Positions 1-8,445 of a stretch of 64,000 nucleotides of DNA are shown piece by piece. The DNA is from JAIBJN01 sp963839745 (GTDB lineage Bacteria; Actinomycetota; Thermoleophilia; Gaiellales; Gaiellaceae): positions 62,001-126,000 of the forward strand of contig CAWIWC010000008.1 in assembly GCA_963839745.1 (NCBI GenBank), in the 5' to 3' direction. The notes beneath the pieces were generated by a model. That model did no database searches and was not told the DNA's origin. It worked only from the letters and a program-made list of their open reading frames with translations. Within the stretch, counting starts at the first letter, position 1. The number at the start of each line of letters is the position of its first letter. The translations under genes and the position numbers were made by a program.

Positions 1-236
1 ATGCAGACAGCATCGGCCACGATCTTCTCCCGCGCATCGGCGCGGAGAACGAACTTGGTCTTCGACCCGGGATGGACGGCGACTCTCACCGATCTCCAAC
101 CAGGGGTTGATCAGCGTCGCCTCCACAGCCGACGCGTTCCGCTACGAATGACCCGGCCTCGGAGCGCAAGATCTTGCAGAGGCCGCGTGAAGGAAGATGG
201 CGCCTCCCGGCCAGGGCGATCGGGAACCTTCCGCTC
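1..236. other. left edge, no supportable gene
   Basis: No open frame here looks coding on either strand. One frame on the plus strand reads into a protein-like tail that stops at 149-151 (ending ADAFRYE), so the 3' end of a gene lying mostly outside the window is possible, but it would need a frameshift to extend upstream. Confidence 0.3.
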
Positions 237-583
237 ATGTCCGGCGCGTCGTTCAAGACGGTCGTGCCGGTCAAGACCTATCCCGGGCCCGGGACGCTCC
301 ACGTGTCCGTTAAGACGTGGCTCGCAAGGGTGGCATGGTGGGCCCTGAAAGATCCTGCGCACTGGTTGAAGGCTCCGAACGTGGGCGGCCAGAAGTTTCA
401 AATCGTCGCGTTTCCCGCCGGGGCCGAAACGGTCGAGGAGTACGACCTGACGAAGGGCCCCGGTGCGATGCAGATGTTGAACTGGGCCGGCCCGAGGGTT
501 CGTACGTGGCGCTGCCCTGGTCGAACGAGTTCACGTGGAGCTTCTCGGTCGATTTCGCGACCGGACAGGTGGTACCGGCATGA
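237..583 (+). pseudogene. frameshifted hypothetical gene
   Basis: I do not recognise this family. A coding-like frame starts at ATG 237 (MSGASFKTVVPVKTYPG) and runs to about 495, then the protein-like reading continues in another frame (PEGSYVALPWSNEFTW) and stops at 581-583. Adding one base near 494-496 joins the halves into one protein of about 115 residues. The stop overlaps the ATG of the next gene by four bases (ATGA), the normal operon spacing in this genome, which supports the frameshift reading. It may be a sequencing indel or a real lesion. No domain or signal peptide is evident. Confidence 0.45.
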
Positions 584-1386
584 GCTCCGGAGCTGCATGG
601 GGCGGCGCGGCGGTCGGGAACCCCACCGTCGACGTCGGGAACATGAGCTTCCCGTTCGACCGGGTGGCCTCCACGGTCCTCGATGTCATCCCGGACAATT
701 TCGTCGCAGCTCCCGAAGTGCTGACCGAGTTCCTCGACCCGCCCGACGAGCGCGGCGACTGGTTCTCCAACGAGGCGTGGCAAGAGGCATCGACGCTCCT
801 TCGCACAGACGATGCGATCACAGGTGACGAGTACATGGATCTGATCGCCCGGTTCAACCGGATCCAGGACGCGCTCATTCGGTGGACGGATCTCCGCCCG
901 GACATTTCGAAGGGATACGCCGAGACGCTGTCCACCGACATGCGCAAAGCGGGCGCGGACGCCTGGACCGAGATCCGGAACCTGTCGCGAGGGCCGCTCG
1001 CGGAGATCGGCGCGCGGGAGCGCGTCGGCGCCGATACGAAGCAGGCCGCCGCGAGCTTCGGTCAGGTGCTCTGGGAATTCGTCCGCTGCATGGCCTTCGA
1101 ACTGGAAGCGTCGCACGACGAGATCGACGTGCAGGGCGTCCGCGACCGCTTCGTGCGGGAGGCCACGGACCCGTGGGAGCCCGGGGTCACGCCCGACAAC
1201 GTCGCGGACGGAGGCATCACGCTCGGCGCTCACCGGCTGCCGGCGCTCCCCGACGCGCCGGGCAGCACTGCGCCGCCCGTCGAGGTCGAGCCGCCCGTCG
1301 AGGTCGAGCCGCCCGTCGAGGTCGAGCCGCCCGTCGAGGTCGAGCCCATCGAACCGACGTCGGGCGAGCCAGGGCGAGGCGAATAG
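580..1386 (+). CDS. hypothetical protein with PPVEVE tail
   Basis: Unrecognised protein of 268 residues. ATG 580 is chosen because it overlaps the preceding stop by four bases; an in-frame start at 535 would lie inside the upstream reading. The body is acidic, probably mostly helical, and has no transmembrane segment or signal peptide. The C terminus carries four tandem PPVEVE units followed by PIEPTSGEPGRGE, a flexible linker-like tail of the kind that tethers or spaces proteins. With the frameshifted gene upstream it forms a two-gene unit. Function unknown. Confidence 0.55.
   Translation: MSSGAAWGGAAVGNPTVDVGNMSFPFDRVASTVLDVIPDNFVAAPEVLTEFLDPPDERGDWFSNEAWQEASTLLRTDDAITGDEYMDLIARFNRIQDALIRWTDLRPDISKGYAETLSTDMRKAGADAWTEIRNLSRGPLAEIGARERVGADTKQAAASFGQVLWEFVRCMAFELEASHDEIDVQGVRDRFVREATDPWEPGVTPDNVADGGITLGAHRLPALPDAPGSTAPPVEVEPPVEVEPPVEVEPPVEVEPIEPTSGEPGRGE
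1273..1344 (+). repeat. 18-bp tandem repeat, four copies
   Basis: Four consecutive, apparently identical copies of CCGCCCGTCGAGGTCGAG encode PPVEVE repeats in the tail of the preceding gene. Identity at the DNA level suggests recent expansion by slippage. Confidence 0.8.
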
Positions 1387-1520
1387 GCCTGCTGCGAGGC
1401 TCACCGTCAACCTGGAAAGCTTGACCGGCAGCGATCGAAGGGTTCGTCCTTCGCCTCGGCTTCGATGACGGCTCGGTGCGCGACCGGGGCGTAGGACCGA
1501 AAGGCCCGGGCCCTGACCTG

Positions 1521-1615
1521 CGCCCCGGCCAGGTCAGGCTACGGCTTGGCGGCGAGCTCGCCTAGATGTCCTTTCGGCCGCCTAGACGAACGCGAAGATT
1601 GGGCTCCCGCTTGGC
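1521..1615 (+). repeat. module A of an inverted repeat, copy 1
   Basis: About 95 bp that recurs in reverse complement at 22281-22375 with roughly 85 percent identity by eye. Shared blocks include CGCCCCGGCCAGGTCA, GGCGAGCTCGCCTAGAT, TTTCGGCCG and GGGCTCCCGCTTGGC. It is intergenic with no convincing ORF. The rest of the gap 1387-2053 holds module B at 1786-1839 and nothing else I can name. Confidence 0.75.
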
Positions 1616-1785
1616 GGGGTCTACGCTCCGACAGCAATCAGCGACCCACAAGAGGCAGCTTGCGCCGAGCGACACGCTTGGTGACCTTCCAGGCCACCCA
1701 GCCGAAGAGCGCATACAGCCACTTGTTCATGCGCGACAAGGTTCCCCAATCGCCCTGACAGAAAACGTCACCGGCGGGCGCTGAG

Positions 1786-1839
1786 GGCCGGGGCGCGGGC
1801 TGCAAGGTGACCCTAGGACTACCCTGCCCACGCCCCGGC
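1786..1839 (+). repeat. module B palindromic element, copy 1
   Basis: A 54-bp imperfect palindrome. Its ends, GGCCGGGGCG and CGCCCCGGC, are complementary and it has a CCTAGG centre. Its reverse complement occurs at 22366-22420 with one internal substitution. It can fold as one long hairpin and resembles a REP-type intergenic element. Confidence 0.8.
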
Positions 1840-2053
1840 GAGGGTAAGGCAACGGGCCATCACCGAAGCTGCCGGTGGAAGGTCGGCGGGAATCGGCGCC
1901 GTCACTACAGAGCTGCGATTACAGCCGACTTCGCTCAAGGGACAGGAATGCGTGATGCCCGCGCTCCGAGGTTCGAGTCCTGATCCCCGCCGATGAGTTC
2001 TGGGCTTGATCTCGGTCAACAAATGAAGCCCACGACTTAGAAAGGTGGATGAG

Positions 2054-2620
2054 ATGGGATCGATCGTGCTGTACATGTCGATGTCGCTCGATGGCTTCAT
2101 CACGGGCCCTGACGACGGACCCGGCCAGGGGCTGGGCCTCAACGGCTCCCGCCTCTTCCGATGGCTCGACGAGCGCAACACGCCCGGCCCGAACAAGGAC
2201 GTCTTCGACGAGGCCCTGGCCACCGGAGCCGTCATCGCAGGCCGCCGGACCTACGAGAACGCCGACCACTGGCATGGCGACCACCACGACGGGGTTCCGG
2301 TCTTCGTTCTCACGCACCACCCACCCGAGACCCCGCCGCCGGGCTCGGTCCGCTTCGCCACGGACGGCGCCGAGGACTGCGCCGCGCAGGCGAAGGCCGC
2401 GGCCGGAGAGCGAAACGTCATGGTGCACGGCGCCGGAGCGGCGCAGTCGATGCTGCGAGCCGGTGTGCTGGACGAGCTCGAGCTCCACCTCGTCCCCGTC
2501 CTGCTCGGCCAGGGCCGGCGCCTATTCGACGCCCTCGGTCCCGACCACATCGAGCTCGAGCTCACCCGCGCGATCGAGGCGCCCCACGTCACCCATCTGC
2601 ACTACCGCGTCATCCGGTAG
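2054..2620 (+). CDS. dihydrofolate reductase family protein (RibD C-terminal fold)
   Basis: 188 residues. The N-terminal signature (IVLYMSMSLDGFITG), the GRRTYEN segment and the C-terminal LDELELHLVPVLLGQGRRLF block match the RibD C-terminal/dihydrofolate reductase-like family, NAD(P)H-dependent reductases whose substrates are mostly unknown. ATG 2054 is preferred over GTG 2045 because GAAAGGTGG at 2040-2048 is then well spaced as a ribosome binding site. It stands alone between gene-poor gaps. Two more members lie at 9352 and 10088. A true folate-reducing role is unlikely from this subfamily, but this is not settled by the sequence. Confidence 0.85.
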   Translation: MGSIVLYMSMSLDGFITGPDDGPGQGLGLNGSRLFRWLDERNTPGPNKDVFDEALATGAVIAGRRTYENADHWHGDHHDGVPVFVLTHHPPETPPPGSVRFATDGAEDCAAQAKAAAGERNVMVHGAGAAQSMLRAGVLDELELHLVPVLLGQGRRLFDALGPDHIELELTRAIEAPHVTHLHYRVIR

Positions 2621-3274
2621 GCACACCGACGTCGAGAACGGCGCGGACCATCGACACGATCACGATCACGACCACGGTCACGGATATGGGTACCGAGGTC
2701 GACGGTGCCGTGCAAACGCTCGAGGATGCCGACCCCAGCGGCGAGCTGGTGAGCGCGTTCGCCGACGCAGATTCCTGCAAAGAACTGCACTAACTCCGCA
2801 TCCACACATCGGCTGGCTGGCGGGCGTCGGAAGGGATGTGAGCCTGCTGGTTGCGGCTACCAGAAGGCTCTCCCAGCTCGGCACCCGCCGCGTCGAGTGT
2901 CGCAGGCTCCCCGGTCATCCATAGGAGACCTAGAGGTTTGGCGGGCAGGCGGGCGGGAAAAACCGACGCGTTCGCGGTCGTGGAATGCCAGGCGCGGAGA
3001 CCGCAATAGAACCGGGCGCCGCTCATTGCGGCAGCGGCGCCCGGTTCTCTCTGGTTGGGAAAGACTCAGGGCTGGGCGCCCACAGCCCGGCCCTGAGTTG
3101 ACGGTCGCGGTGCGGGGGACAAAGAGAGCGTCGACCCCGGTGCCGTGGCCCCAGTTCGTCTCCACGGTCACCTTGCCTCCGGTCCGTCTGACCGCTCAGA
3201 TTCCCGCGCTGGGCCTAGCGGCTTAACCCGACGGCCTCGCAGGGGTTCGATGCTGGCCTGCGGTGGGTATCTCG
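2621..3274. other. gene-poor gap with two strong hairpins
   Basis: No convincing gene. A very stable hairpin spans 3008-3048 (AGAACCGGGCGCCGCT, 9-base loop, perfect 16-bp stem); a second spans 3064-3098 (ACTCAGGGC pairing with GCCCTGAGT). Neither has a T tract, so they are not classical terminators; they may be palindromic repeats or transcript ends. Histidine-rich frames around 2640-2690 are artefacts of GATCACGA-type sequence. Confidence 0.5.
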
Positions 3275-3472
3275 ATGTCGAAGCATCCGAGGACGGGGGT
3301 CATGATGTGGGGTGACGGGACAAGCGATCTTTGGGGGCATCTTGAGTGGGAGGAACATGACCGCGAGCTCGAGATCCTCGAGGGGAAGCGGGAACCCCTC
3401 GAAGGCGATGTGAAGCCGACGGATCGAGAGACGGACGAGGCGATTGGGGCGGCCGGTCTGGACCCAGGCTAA
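3275..3472 (+). CDS. small hypothetical protein
   Basis: A possible 65-residue acidic, Trp-containing protein (MSKHPRTGVMMWGDG at its start). It has no ribosome binding site, no recognised domain, and lies in a degraded intergenic zone, so it may be spurious. Confidence 0.2.
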   Translation: MSKHPRTGVMMWGDGTSDLWGHLEWEEHDRELEILEGKREPLEGDVKPTDRETDEAIGAAGLDPG

Positions 3473-3728
3473 GCGGCGGCTTTCCGCTCGTAGTCGGCGA
3501 TCACTAAGTTGAATGTCGGGCGGGCCGGGCAAGCAGCTCAGGTGGCTCTTCTCCGGCCGGCGGTTCGGTTCCTCACCAAACAGCGTGCCCGGCGCTGGCG
3601 CACGACCCGGTCGATCCGGGCAATAGGTAGGGGGAGGACTGATCGCCCTCCCCCAAACTGGGCGCACTAGCGCCGCCGGTCGACCGCGGCCTTGAGCTGA
3701 CCCTTGTTCATCTTCGAGCGACCCTTAC

Positions 3729-3752
3729 AAAAAGGCCATTTGCTGGCCTTTT
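3729..3752 (-). terminator. terminator-like hairpin and shared trailing motif after the tRNA-Thr fragment
   Basis: Read on the minus strand, AAAAGGCCA-GCAAA-TGGCCTTTTT forms a 5-bp GC stem extended by A/T pairs with a T run, a good intrinsic terminator that works in both directions. The loop GCAAAT and flanking letters match sequences following two other orphan tRNA halves (7642-7676 and 16618-16651). Confidence 0.7.
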
Positions 3753-3756
3753 GTGA

Positions 3757-3798
3757 AGCCCTCTGACGGACTCGAACCGTCGACCCTCTCCTTACCAT
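3757..3798 (-). pseudogene. orphan 3' half of a tRNA-Thr(GGU) gene
   Basis: On the minus strand the sequence reads CATGGTAAGGAGAGGGTC, then the T arm GACGGTTCGAGTCCGTC and the acceptor strand AGAGGGCT. The anticodon GGT with AAGGAGA on its 3' side is typical of tRNA-Thr(GGU), but the 5' side of the anticodon stem, the D arm and the 5' acceptor strand are absent. A 3' half cut near the anticodon stem is the usual leftover of site-specific integration into a tRNA gene. Confidence 0.65.
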
Positions 3799-3986
3799 GC
3801 GGCGACCAGTCGCAACCCACAAGCGATCGAGTTGCGAGGGTCAAGTGGCCTCACGAGCCGCGCGAGGGTTTCGAGGCTTGTGGCCGATAGCCGCCATGTC
3901 CGCTCGCACCGTCGCCAGCATGAGTCGTCGCTGCCGCGACGAAATTGCCGGCCAACAGGCATTGAGCAACGGTCGCCGTCGAGAGG

Positions 3987-4454
3987 TCACACGCTGGACG
4001 TCGGTCGGCTCAGCGGCCGGTCGCCGATCCAATAGCGCGGACCGGAGCCGAGCCGGGCGGCGCGGTCGCCGGGGTTGGCGAGCTGGCAGCGATCGAGCGA
4101 GAGGCAGCCACAGCCGATGCACTCGGTGAGCCCGAGCCTGAGGCGCTCGAGCTCGGCGATGCGCTCGTCGATCCTCGACGTCCACGTGGCCGAGAGGCGC
4201 GACCAGTCGCGACGGGTGGGGGCCTGCTGGGGAGGAAGCTTGGCGAGCTCCTGCCCGATCTCCTCGAGCGTCAGCCCGATCCGCTGGGCGAAGACGATGA
4301 AGGCGATCCGGCGCAGTACCGGGCGCGGGTAGCGGCGGTGGCCCGAGCCTGCTCGCTCGGAAGTGATCAAGCCCCGCTCCTCGTAGAAGCGAAGCGCCGA
4401 GGAGGCGACGCCGCTGCGGCGTGCGACCTCGCCGATCGTGAGCAGGTTGGACAT
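3987..4454 (-). CDS. soxR: redox-sensitive MerR-family activator SoxR
   Basis: 155 residues. The MerR helix-turn-helix is at the N terminus (LLTIGEVARRSGVASSALRFYEERGL), followed by the dimerisation helix and the [2Fe-2S] cluster loop CIGCGCLSLDRC (residues about 117-128), which has the C-x2-C-x-C-x5-C spacing that defines SoxR. In this family oxidation of the cluster by redox-cycling compounds switches on a promoter with an overlong spacer. Just such a promoter lies in the divergent gap at 4480-4510, facing the DUF5519-SDR-QueA unit, which is the likely regulon. Actinobacterial SoxR typically senses redox-active metabolites rather than superoxide itself. Confidence 0.93.
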   Translation of the reverse strand: MSNLLTIGEVARRSGVASSALRFYEERGLITSERAGSGHRRYPRPVLRRIAFIVFAQRIGLTLEEIGQELAKLPPQQAPTRRDWSRLSATWTSRIDERIAELERLRLGLTECIGCGCLSLDRCQLANPGDRAARLGSGPRYWIGDRPLSRPTSSV

Positions 4455-4479
4455 GTCGGAGGCGAATGGACTCGCAGGC

Positions 4480-4510
4480 TTGACTTCAAGCTTACTTTAA
4501 CTTGTAGTCT
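4480..4510 (+). promoter_or_regulatory. SoxR-type promoter with 19-bp spacer
   Basis: A -35 TTGACT (4480-4485) and a -10 TAGTCT (4505-4510) are separated by exactly 19 bp. The spacer TCAAGCTTACTTTAACTTG contains the dyad CAAG-N10-CTTG. MerR-family activators act on promoters with 19-20 bp spacers by twisting the DNA, so this fits control of the plus-strand unit at 4548 by the adjacent SoxR. Confidence 0.75.
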
Positions 4511-4547
4511 AGCTCGGGTCAAGATCACGGCGTGCGAGGAGGCAGTC

Positions 4548-4898
4548 ATGGAGAGCAGACAGAGGGCGAGCGAGCGGATCACGGAGGAGGTCACCTCCTG
4601 GCCGGGTGTCACGGCGGGTCCCGGGCGGCGGGGAGAGTTCGCGTTCAGAGTCGGCCGGCGCGAGATCGGTCACCTGCACGGCGACCGCGCCGCGCACTTC
4701 GGTTTCCCGAAGGAGGTCTGGCACGCTCTGTTCGAGCAGGGGCGGATCGACTACCACCCGGTTTTCCCCGGCAAAGCCGGCTTCGGCGCGCGCAGGATCG
4801 AGACTGACGAGGACGTCGAGGACGTGGTCGCCTTGCTGCGGCTCAACTACGAGCGCGTCGTGGCTCGCGACCGCGCGCCGGCAAATACGGCGGCGTGA
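4548..4898 (+). CDS. luciferase-domain (DUF5519) protein
   Basis: 116 residues. The pattern EEVTSWPGV, GRREIGHLHGDR and the C-terminal EDVVALLRLNYERV match the small DUF5519/luciferase-domain family, whose biochemical role is unknown. The start ATG 4548 has a good GAGGAGG ribosome binding site. It is the first gene after the SoxR-type promoter and overlaps the next gene by four bases, so it is probably co-expressed with the dehydrogenase and the QueA-like gene. Confidence 0.8.
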   Translation: MESRQRASERITEEVTSWPGVTAGPGRRGEFAFRVGRREIGHLHGDRAAHFGFPKEVWHALFEQGRIDYHPVFPGKAGFGARRIETDEDVEDVVALLRLNYERVVARDRAPANTAA

Positions 4899-5580
4899 GC
4901 GCATCGCCCGTCGGGATCGTCACCGGCGCATCGCGCGGCCTCGGCCTCGCCCTCGTCCGCGCGCTCGTGGAGCGCGGGTGGCGGCTCGTCGTCGACGCCC
5001 GAGGAGCGGACGCGCTCGAACGCGCCGTGTCCGGCCTCGAGAGCGTGGTGGCGATCGCGGGCGACGTGGCCGATCCCGGGCACCGGCGGGCGCTCGTCGA
5101 ATCGGCAGGAGATCGCATCGACCTGCTCGTCAACAACGCGGGCGTGCTCGGGCCGAGCCCGCAGCCCCCGCTGGCCGCGTACCCGCTCTCGGAGCTCAGG
5201 CGCGTCTACGAGGTGAACGTATTTGCGCCGCTCGCTCTCGTCCAGGAGGCTCTTCCAGTCTCACATCCGGGGCGGCCATCCTCGACATCACGTCGGATGC
5301 GGCGGTCGAGCCGTACCCCGGCTGGGGTGGCTACGGCTCCTCGAAGGCTGCCCTCGAACAGCTGACGGCGATTCTGTCGGCGGAGGAGCCACAGCTCCGC
5401 GTCTACAGCGTCGACCCGGGCGACATGCGCACGCAGACCTACCAGGAGGCGTTCCCGGGTGAGGACATCTCTCACCTGCCCGAGCCGGAGGCGAGCGTGC
5501 CCGGTCTGCTCACGCTGATCGAGGGCTCGCTTCCCGAGCGGCCGCTACCGCGCGCGCGAAGTGTTGGCGTGGCCGCATGA
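4895..5580 (+). pseudogene. short-chain dehydrogenase/reductase, frameshifted
   Basis: The N-terminal part has the SDR cofactor motif TGASRGLG (residues about 10-17) and the LLVNNAGVLG motif, then breaks near 5255. The second half continues in another frame with AAILDITSDAAVEP, the catalytic YGSSK motif (Y-x3-K) and YSVDPGDMRT. GTG 4895 overlaps the preceding stop, and the last bases overlap the next ATG, so the operon architecture is intact. The break may be a small deletion or a sequencing indel. SoxR regulons of actinobacteria often contain such reductases. Confidence 0.8.
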
Positions 5581-6593
5581 GCGCGCTCGAGGCCCCACTG
5601 CGGCTGGAGGCGCGCGAGCCGCCGGAGGTACGCGGGGAGGGCCGCGACGACGTCGCTTTGCTCGTCGCAAGGCGTCATGATCTCGACCTCGTTCACGTCC
5701 GCTTCCGGGAGCTTCCACGGTTCCTGTCCGCGGGCGACCTGCTCGTCGTCAACGTCTCGGCGACGCTTCCCGCGGCGCTCGAGACCCGCCTCGGCGGGAA
5801 ACCGCTGCAGCTCTGGCTCTCGACCCCGACACTCGACGGGACGTGGCTCGTCGAGCTGCGAACGAGCGACCGGCGGCCCTTCCCGCGACCACCCCTGCCT
5901 GCCCGACTCGAGCTTCCCGGTGGCGTCGACGCCGAACTCGTTGCACGATTCGCGGGCAGCGATCGACTCGCCGTCGCCCGCATCGAGCTCGGCGAGCCGC
6001 TCGAGGACTATCTGCGCCGATACGGGCAGCCGGTCCGGTACGGCTACGTGCCCGAGCGGTGGCCGCTCGCTGCCTACCAGACCGTCTTCGCCCGCGAGCC
6101 CGGGAGCGCGGAGATGCCGAGCGCCGGCCGGCCCTTTACGGCGGAGCTCGTGACGGCGCTCGTCGCGCGCGGGATCCTCCTTGCCCCCGTGATCCTGCAC
6201 ACGGGCATCTCCTCGCCCGAGCGCGACGAGCCGCCCTCTCCCGAGCGTTTCCACGTGCCGGCCACGACCGCCGGGCTCGTCAACGCTGTCCGCAGCTGGA
6301 ACGGCCGCGTGATCGCGGTCGGTACGACGGTCGTGCGCGCGCTTGAGACCGTGGCCGCGGCAGACGGCAGTCTGTCCGAGGGGCAGGGCTGGACGAGCCT
6401 CGGCGTGACGCCGGAGCGCGGCCTGCGCGCGATCGACGGTCTCCTCACCGGTTGGCACGAGAGCGCCTCCTCGCACCTCGAGCTGCTCGAGGCTGCTGCC
6501 GGCGCCGAGCTTCTCGAGCGCTCCTACCGGGCCGCCCTCGAGCACGGCTACCGGTGGCACGAGTTCGGCGACCTCCACCTGATCCTGCCGTGA
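5577..6593 (+). CDS. queA: S-adenosylmethionine:tRNA ribosyltransferase-isomerase-like protein
   Basis: 338 residues, the usual length of QueA. Recognisable blocks are LSAGDLLVVNVSATLPA, RYGQPVRYGYVPERWPL, YQTVFAREPGSAEMPSAGRPF, HTGISS, and the C-terminal GWHESASSHLELL. QueA transfers the ribosyl group of SAM to 7-aminomethyl-7-deazaguanine in tRNA to form epoxyqueuosine. No other queuosine genes are in this window, so in this lineage the protein may act in a related but different reaction. It overlaps the SDR gene by four bases in the SoxR-linked unit. Confidence 0.85.
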   Translation: MSALEAPLRLEAREPPEVRGEGRDDVALLVARRHDLDLVHVRFRELPRFLSAGDLLVVNVSATLPAALETRLGGKPLQLWLSTPTLDGTWLVELRTSDRRPFPRPPLPARLELPGGVDAELVARFAGSDRLAVARIELGEPLEDYLRRYGQPVRYGYVPERWPLAAYQTVFAREPGSAEMPSAGRPFTAELVTALVARGILLAPVILHTGISSPERDEPPSPERFHVPATTAGLVNAVRSWNGRVIAVGTTVVRALETVAAADGSLSEGQGWTSLGVTPERGLRAIDGLLTGWHESASSHLELLEAAAGAELLERSYRAALEHGYRWHEFGDLHLILP

Positions 6594-7017
6594 CACGCCT
6601 CGTCGGGATCAACCACGTGGCACTCGAGGTCGGCGACGTCGAGGAAGCGCTCGCCTTCTACGGCCGCTTCTTCGAGTTCACGCTGCGTGGTCGCGCAAAC
6701 GGCGCGGCGTTCATCGACATCGGCGACCAGTTCCTCGCGCTCATGGAGGGGCGCTCGGCCCCGCGGACCGCGCCCGTCACTTCGGGCTCGTTGTCGACGA
6801 CAAGGAGGCGACACGGCGCGCTCTCGAGTCGGCTGGCGTCGCGATTCGCCCCGGCCGCGGTCTCGACTTCCTCGACCCCTGGGGGAACTACCTCCAGGTC
6901 GTCCAGTACGACGAGGTGCAATTCACCAAGGCTGAGCAGGTGTTGCACGGCATGGGGCTCGACCTCGGCAAGACGGAAGCGGCCCTCGCCGAGCTACGAG
7001 TCAAAGGCCTCGCCTAG
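6590..7017 (+). pseudogene. VOC-family (glyoxalase/bleomycin-resistance fold) protein, frameshifted
   Basis: GTG 6590 overlaps the QueA stop. The N-terminal VOC half reads TRLVGINHVALEVGDVEEAL to LALMEGRSAPRT. Near 6770 the frame changes and the second half continues as HFGLVVDDKEATRRAL, DFLDPWGNYLQVVQYDEVQF and stops at 7015-7017. One indel separates the halves. Histidine and glutamate positions typical of metal-binding VOC proteins are partly present. Substrate unknown. Confidence 0.75.
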
Positions 7018-7019
7018 CC

Positions 7020-7451
7020 GTGCCCACGATCACGCCGCACATCGTGGTTCGCGGCGCGGCAGAGGCCGCCGAGTGGTACATGCGCGCACTGGGGGCAGTC
7101 GAGCACGGCCGGGTTCCCCTCCCGGACGGGAGGCTGTTGAGCGTCGAGCTCCGCTTCGGCGACTCGACGGTGATGGTCGCCGATGAGTTTCCGGAGTTGG
7201 ACGTCCTCTCCCCGCGGACCATCGGGGGGACGGCGGTCGTCCTCCATCTCTCGACCCACGAGGTCGACGCACTCTGGCAGCGGGCGCTCAACGCCGGGGC
7301 CGAGGTGCTGCATCCGCTGGCCGACCAGTTCTGGGGCAACCGGCAGGGGCAGATCGCCGATCCCTTCGGTCACCGCTGGAATCTCGCCCAGCCGTTGCGC
7401 GAGATCTCCCCTGACGAGCTTGCCCGCGCCGCCGCAGCCGCGTTCGGCTGA
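7020..7451 (+). CDS. VOC-family PhnB-like protein
   Basis: 143 residues from GTG 7020, two bases after the previous stop. The segments TPHIVVRGAAEAAEWYMRAL, LRFGDSTVMVADE and the end DPFGHRWNLA identify the PhnB/YdhR-like branch of the vicinal oxygen chelate superfamily. Members bind metal and act in resistance or detoxification, but substrates cannot be read from sequence. It is the last gene of the SoxR-linked unit. Confidence 0.8.
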   Translation: MPTITPHIVVRGAAEAAEWYMRALGAVEHGRVPLPDGRLLSVELRFGDSTVMVADEFPELDVLSPRTIGGTAVVLHLSTHEVDALWQRALNAGAEVLHPLADQFWGNRQGQIADPFGHRWNLAQPLREISPDELARAAAAAFG

Positions 7452-7641
7452 CGAACAGATCTACGAGGCTAACCCAGCCCCTCCGTGGCAGGGAGGTGCT
7501 CTTACGCACAGCGACTGCCGGCCATGTTGGCCGGTCATCCGGTTTGCGGGTTTGTCCGGCTACAACCCGCTCCCTCCGGGGATTCCCGTGCGGGATGTGT
7601 GCGGGACGAAAAAGAGGCCGGCGGTCGTCTGCGCCTCGGTG

Positions 7642-7676
7642 GGCAACAAGACATGCCAATTTGCAGGCTTTTTGTA
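7642..7676 (-). repeat. shared trailing motif after the tRNA-Asp fragment
   Basis: Minus strand ACAAAAAGCCTGCAAATTGG then CATGTCTTGTTG. It aligns with the sequences following the tRNA-Thr and tRNA-Lys halves around a GCC(T/A)GCAAAT core, with A-rich left and TTGT right flanks. The hairpin potential is weak here (GCC/GGC), so termination alone is a poor explanation. Confidence 0.6.
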
Positions 7677-7685
7677 GAGAATACA

Positions 7686-7732
7686 CGGGAGCGACGGGAC
7701 TCGCACCCGCGACCTCCGGCGTGACAGGCCGG
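7686..7732 (-). pseudogene. orphan 3' half of a tRNA-Asp(GUC) gene
   Basis: The minus strand reads a complete anticodon arm CCGGC-CTGTCAC-GCCGG (anticodon GTC), a variable loop, the T arm GCGGGTGCGAGTCCCGT and the acceptor strand CGCTCCCG. No D arm or 5' acceptor strand is found upstream, where sequence becomes unrelated right before the anticodon stem. The clean break there fits an att-site scar. Confidence 0.7.
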
Positions 7733-8445
7733 TCATGGCGCTTCCGACCCCGGCGTTGCGGGGATTGGCGGGTGCGGGCGGGGGACGGCGTGCACTTCGT
7801 TGCCTGCCAAGCGATGGCCGTGGTCGGGATCGTGCTCAGCGAGGTCGCTGAGGCAATCGACGGGGAGCGGGACGAGCACGCGGACGCGTACTGACGTCCC
7901 GCTCGTCACTCACTCGCCATGATCGCGGCCGGACGGTGGCGACTCGGCGGATCGAGCTTCGTCCGTGGCGTGGGCCGTCTCTGCCTGGTCGAGCGTCGCC
8001 GGGTACTCACGCTGCGGCGCACGACGTCCTCGAGAGTCCGACGGTCCCGAGGATCCGCTGGTCGTGCTCTTCGCCGCCTGGTCGACCTCAGCGGCTCCCT
8101 GCCCTTGCGACGTCGCGACGGAGTGCGTCGTTGCTTGGTCACGGTGTCGACGATGACCTCGGCTCGCGACCGGCCGAACTGCTCATACCCGATCCCGAGG
8201 GCGTGGGTGAGCTCGATCCAGATACATCCGATGCGGGGAGCACGTCTCCGTCATGACGTTGACTCCGCGCTGTTGCGTCAGGCAACGGGAGCAGCGATGG
8301 GAGAGACACCTTCCTTCCATGCTCCGGGGCGCACGGCTGCGGGCGGCGGTTGCGCGGCCAAGATGCGCCCGCCGCAGTTCCGAGGACTGACGGCGTAAGA
8401 CGACCTGGCGGCCCGTCCGCCCTTGCGTCGGCGATGCTGTGACGC

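Larger units (their letters stand above)
7452..8445. other. gene-poor gap
   Basis: About 1 kb holding a tRNA-Asp 3' half (7686-7732), its trailing motif (7642-7676) and a short GC hairpin around 7520 (GGCCGGCCATG...). A 26-residue frame ending at 7893 (MAVVGIVLSEVAEAIDGERD) looks protein-like but is too short and has no clear start. Nothing else supportable. Confidence 0.4.

Noticed and set aside
2..151. Possible 3' end of a gene entering from the left (stop at 149-151)
   Set aside because: Only about 20 residues look protein-like, and a frameshift is needed to extend it.
1950..1998. T-arm-like GGTTCGAGTCC followed by CCCCGCC, a possible tRNA fragment
   Set aside because: The T stem does not pair beyond three bases, and a full tRNA would need about 110 nt. 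Too weak to call.
2638..2700. Histidine/aspartate-rich reading frame
   Set aside because: It is a GATCACGA-type low-complexity artefact in an antisense-like frame with no start or homologous feature.
7893..8400. Several overlapping frames between the tRNA-Asp half and the AraC gene
   Set aside because: All are Arg/Ser/Pro-rich GC shadows of one another, with no plausible start or motif.
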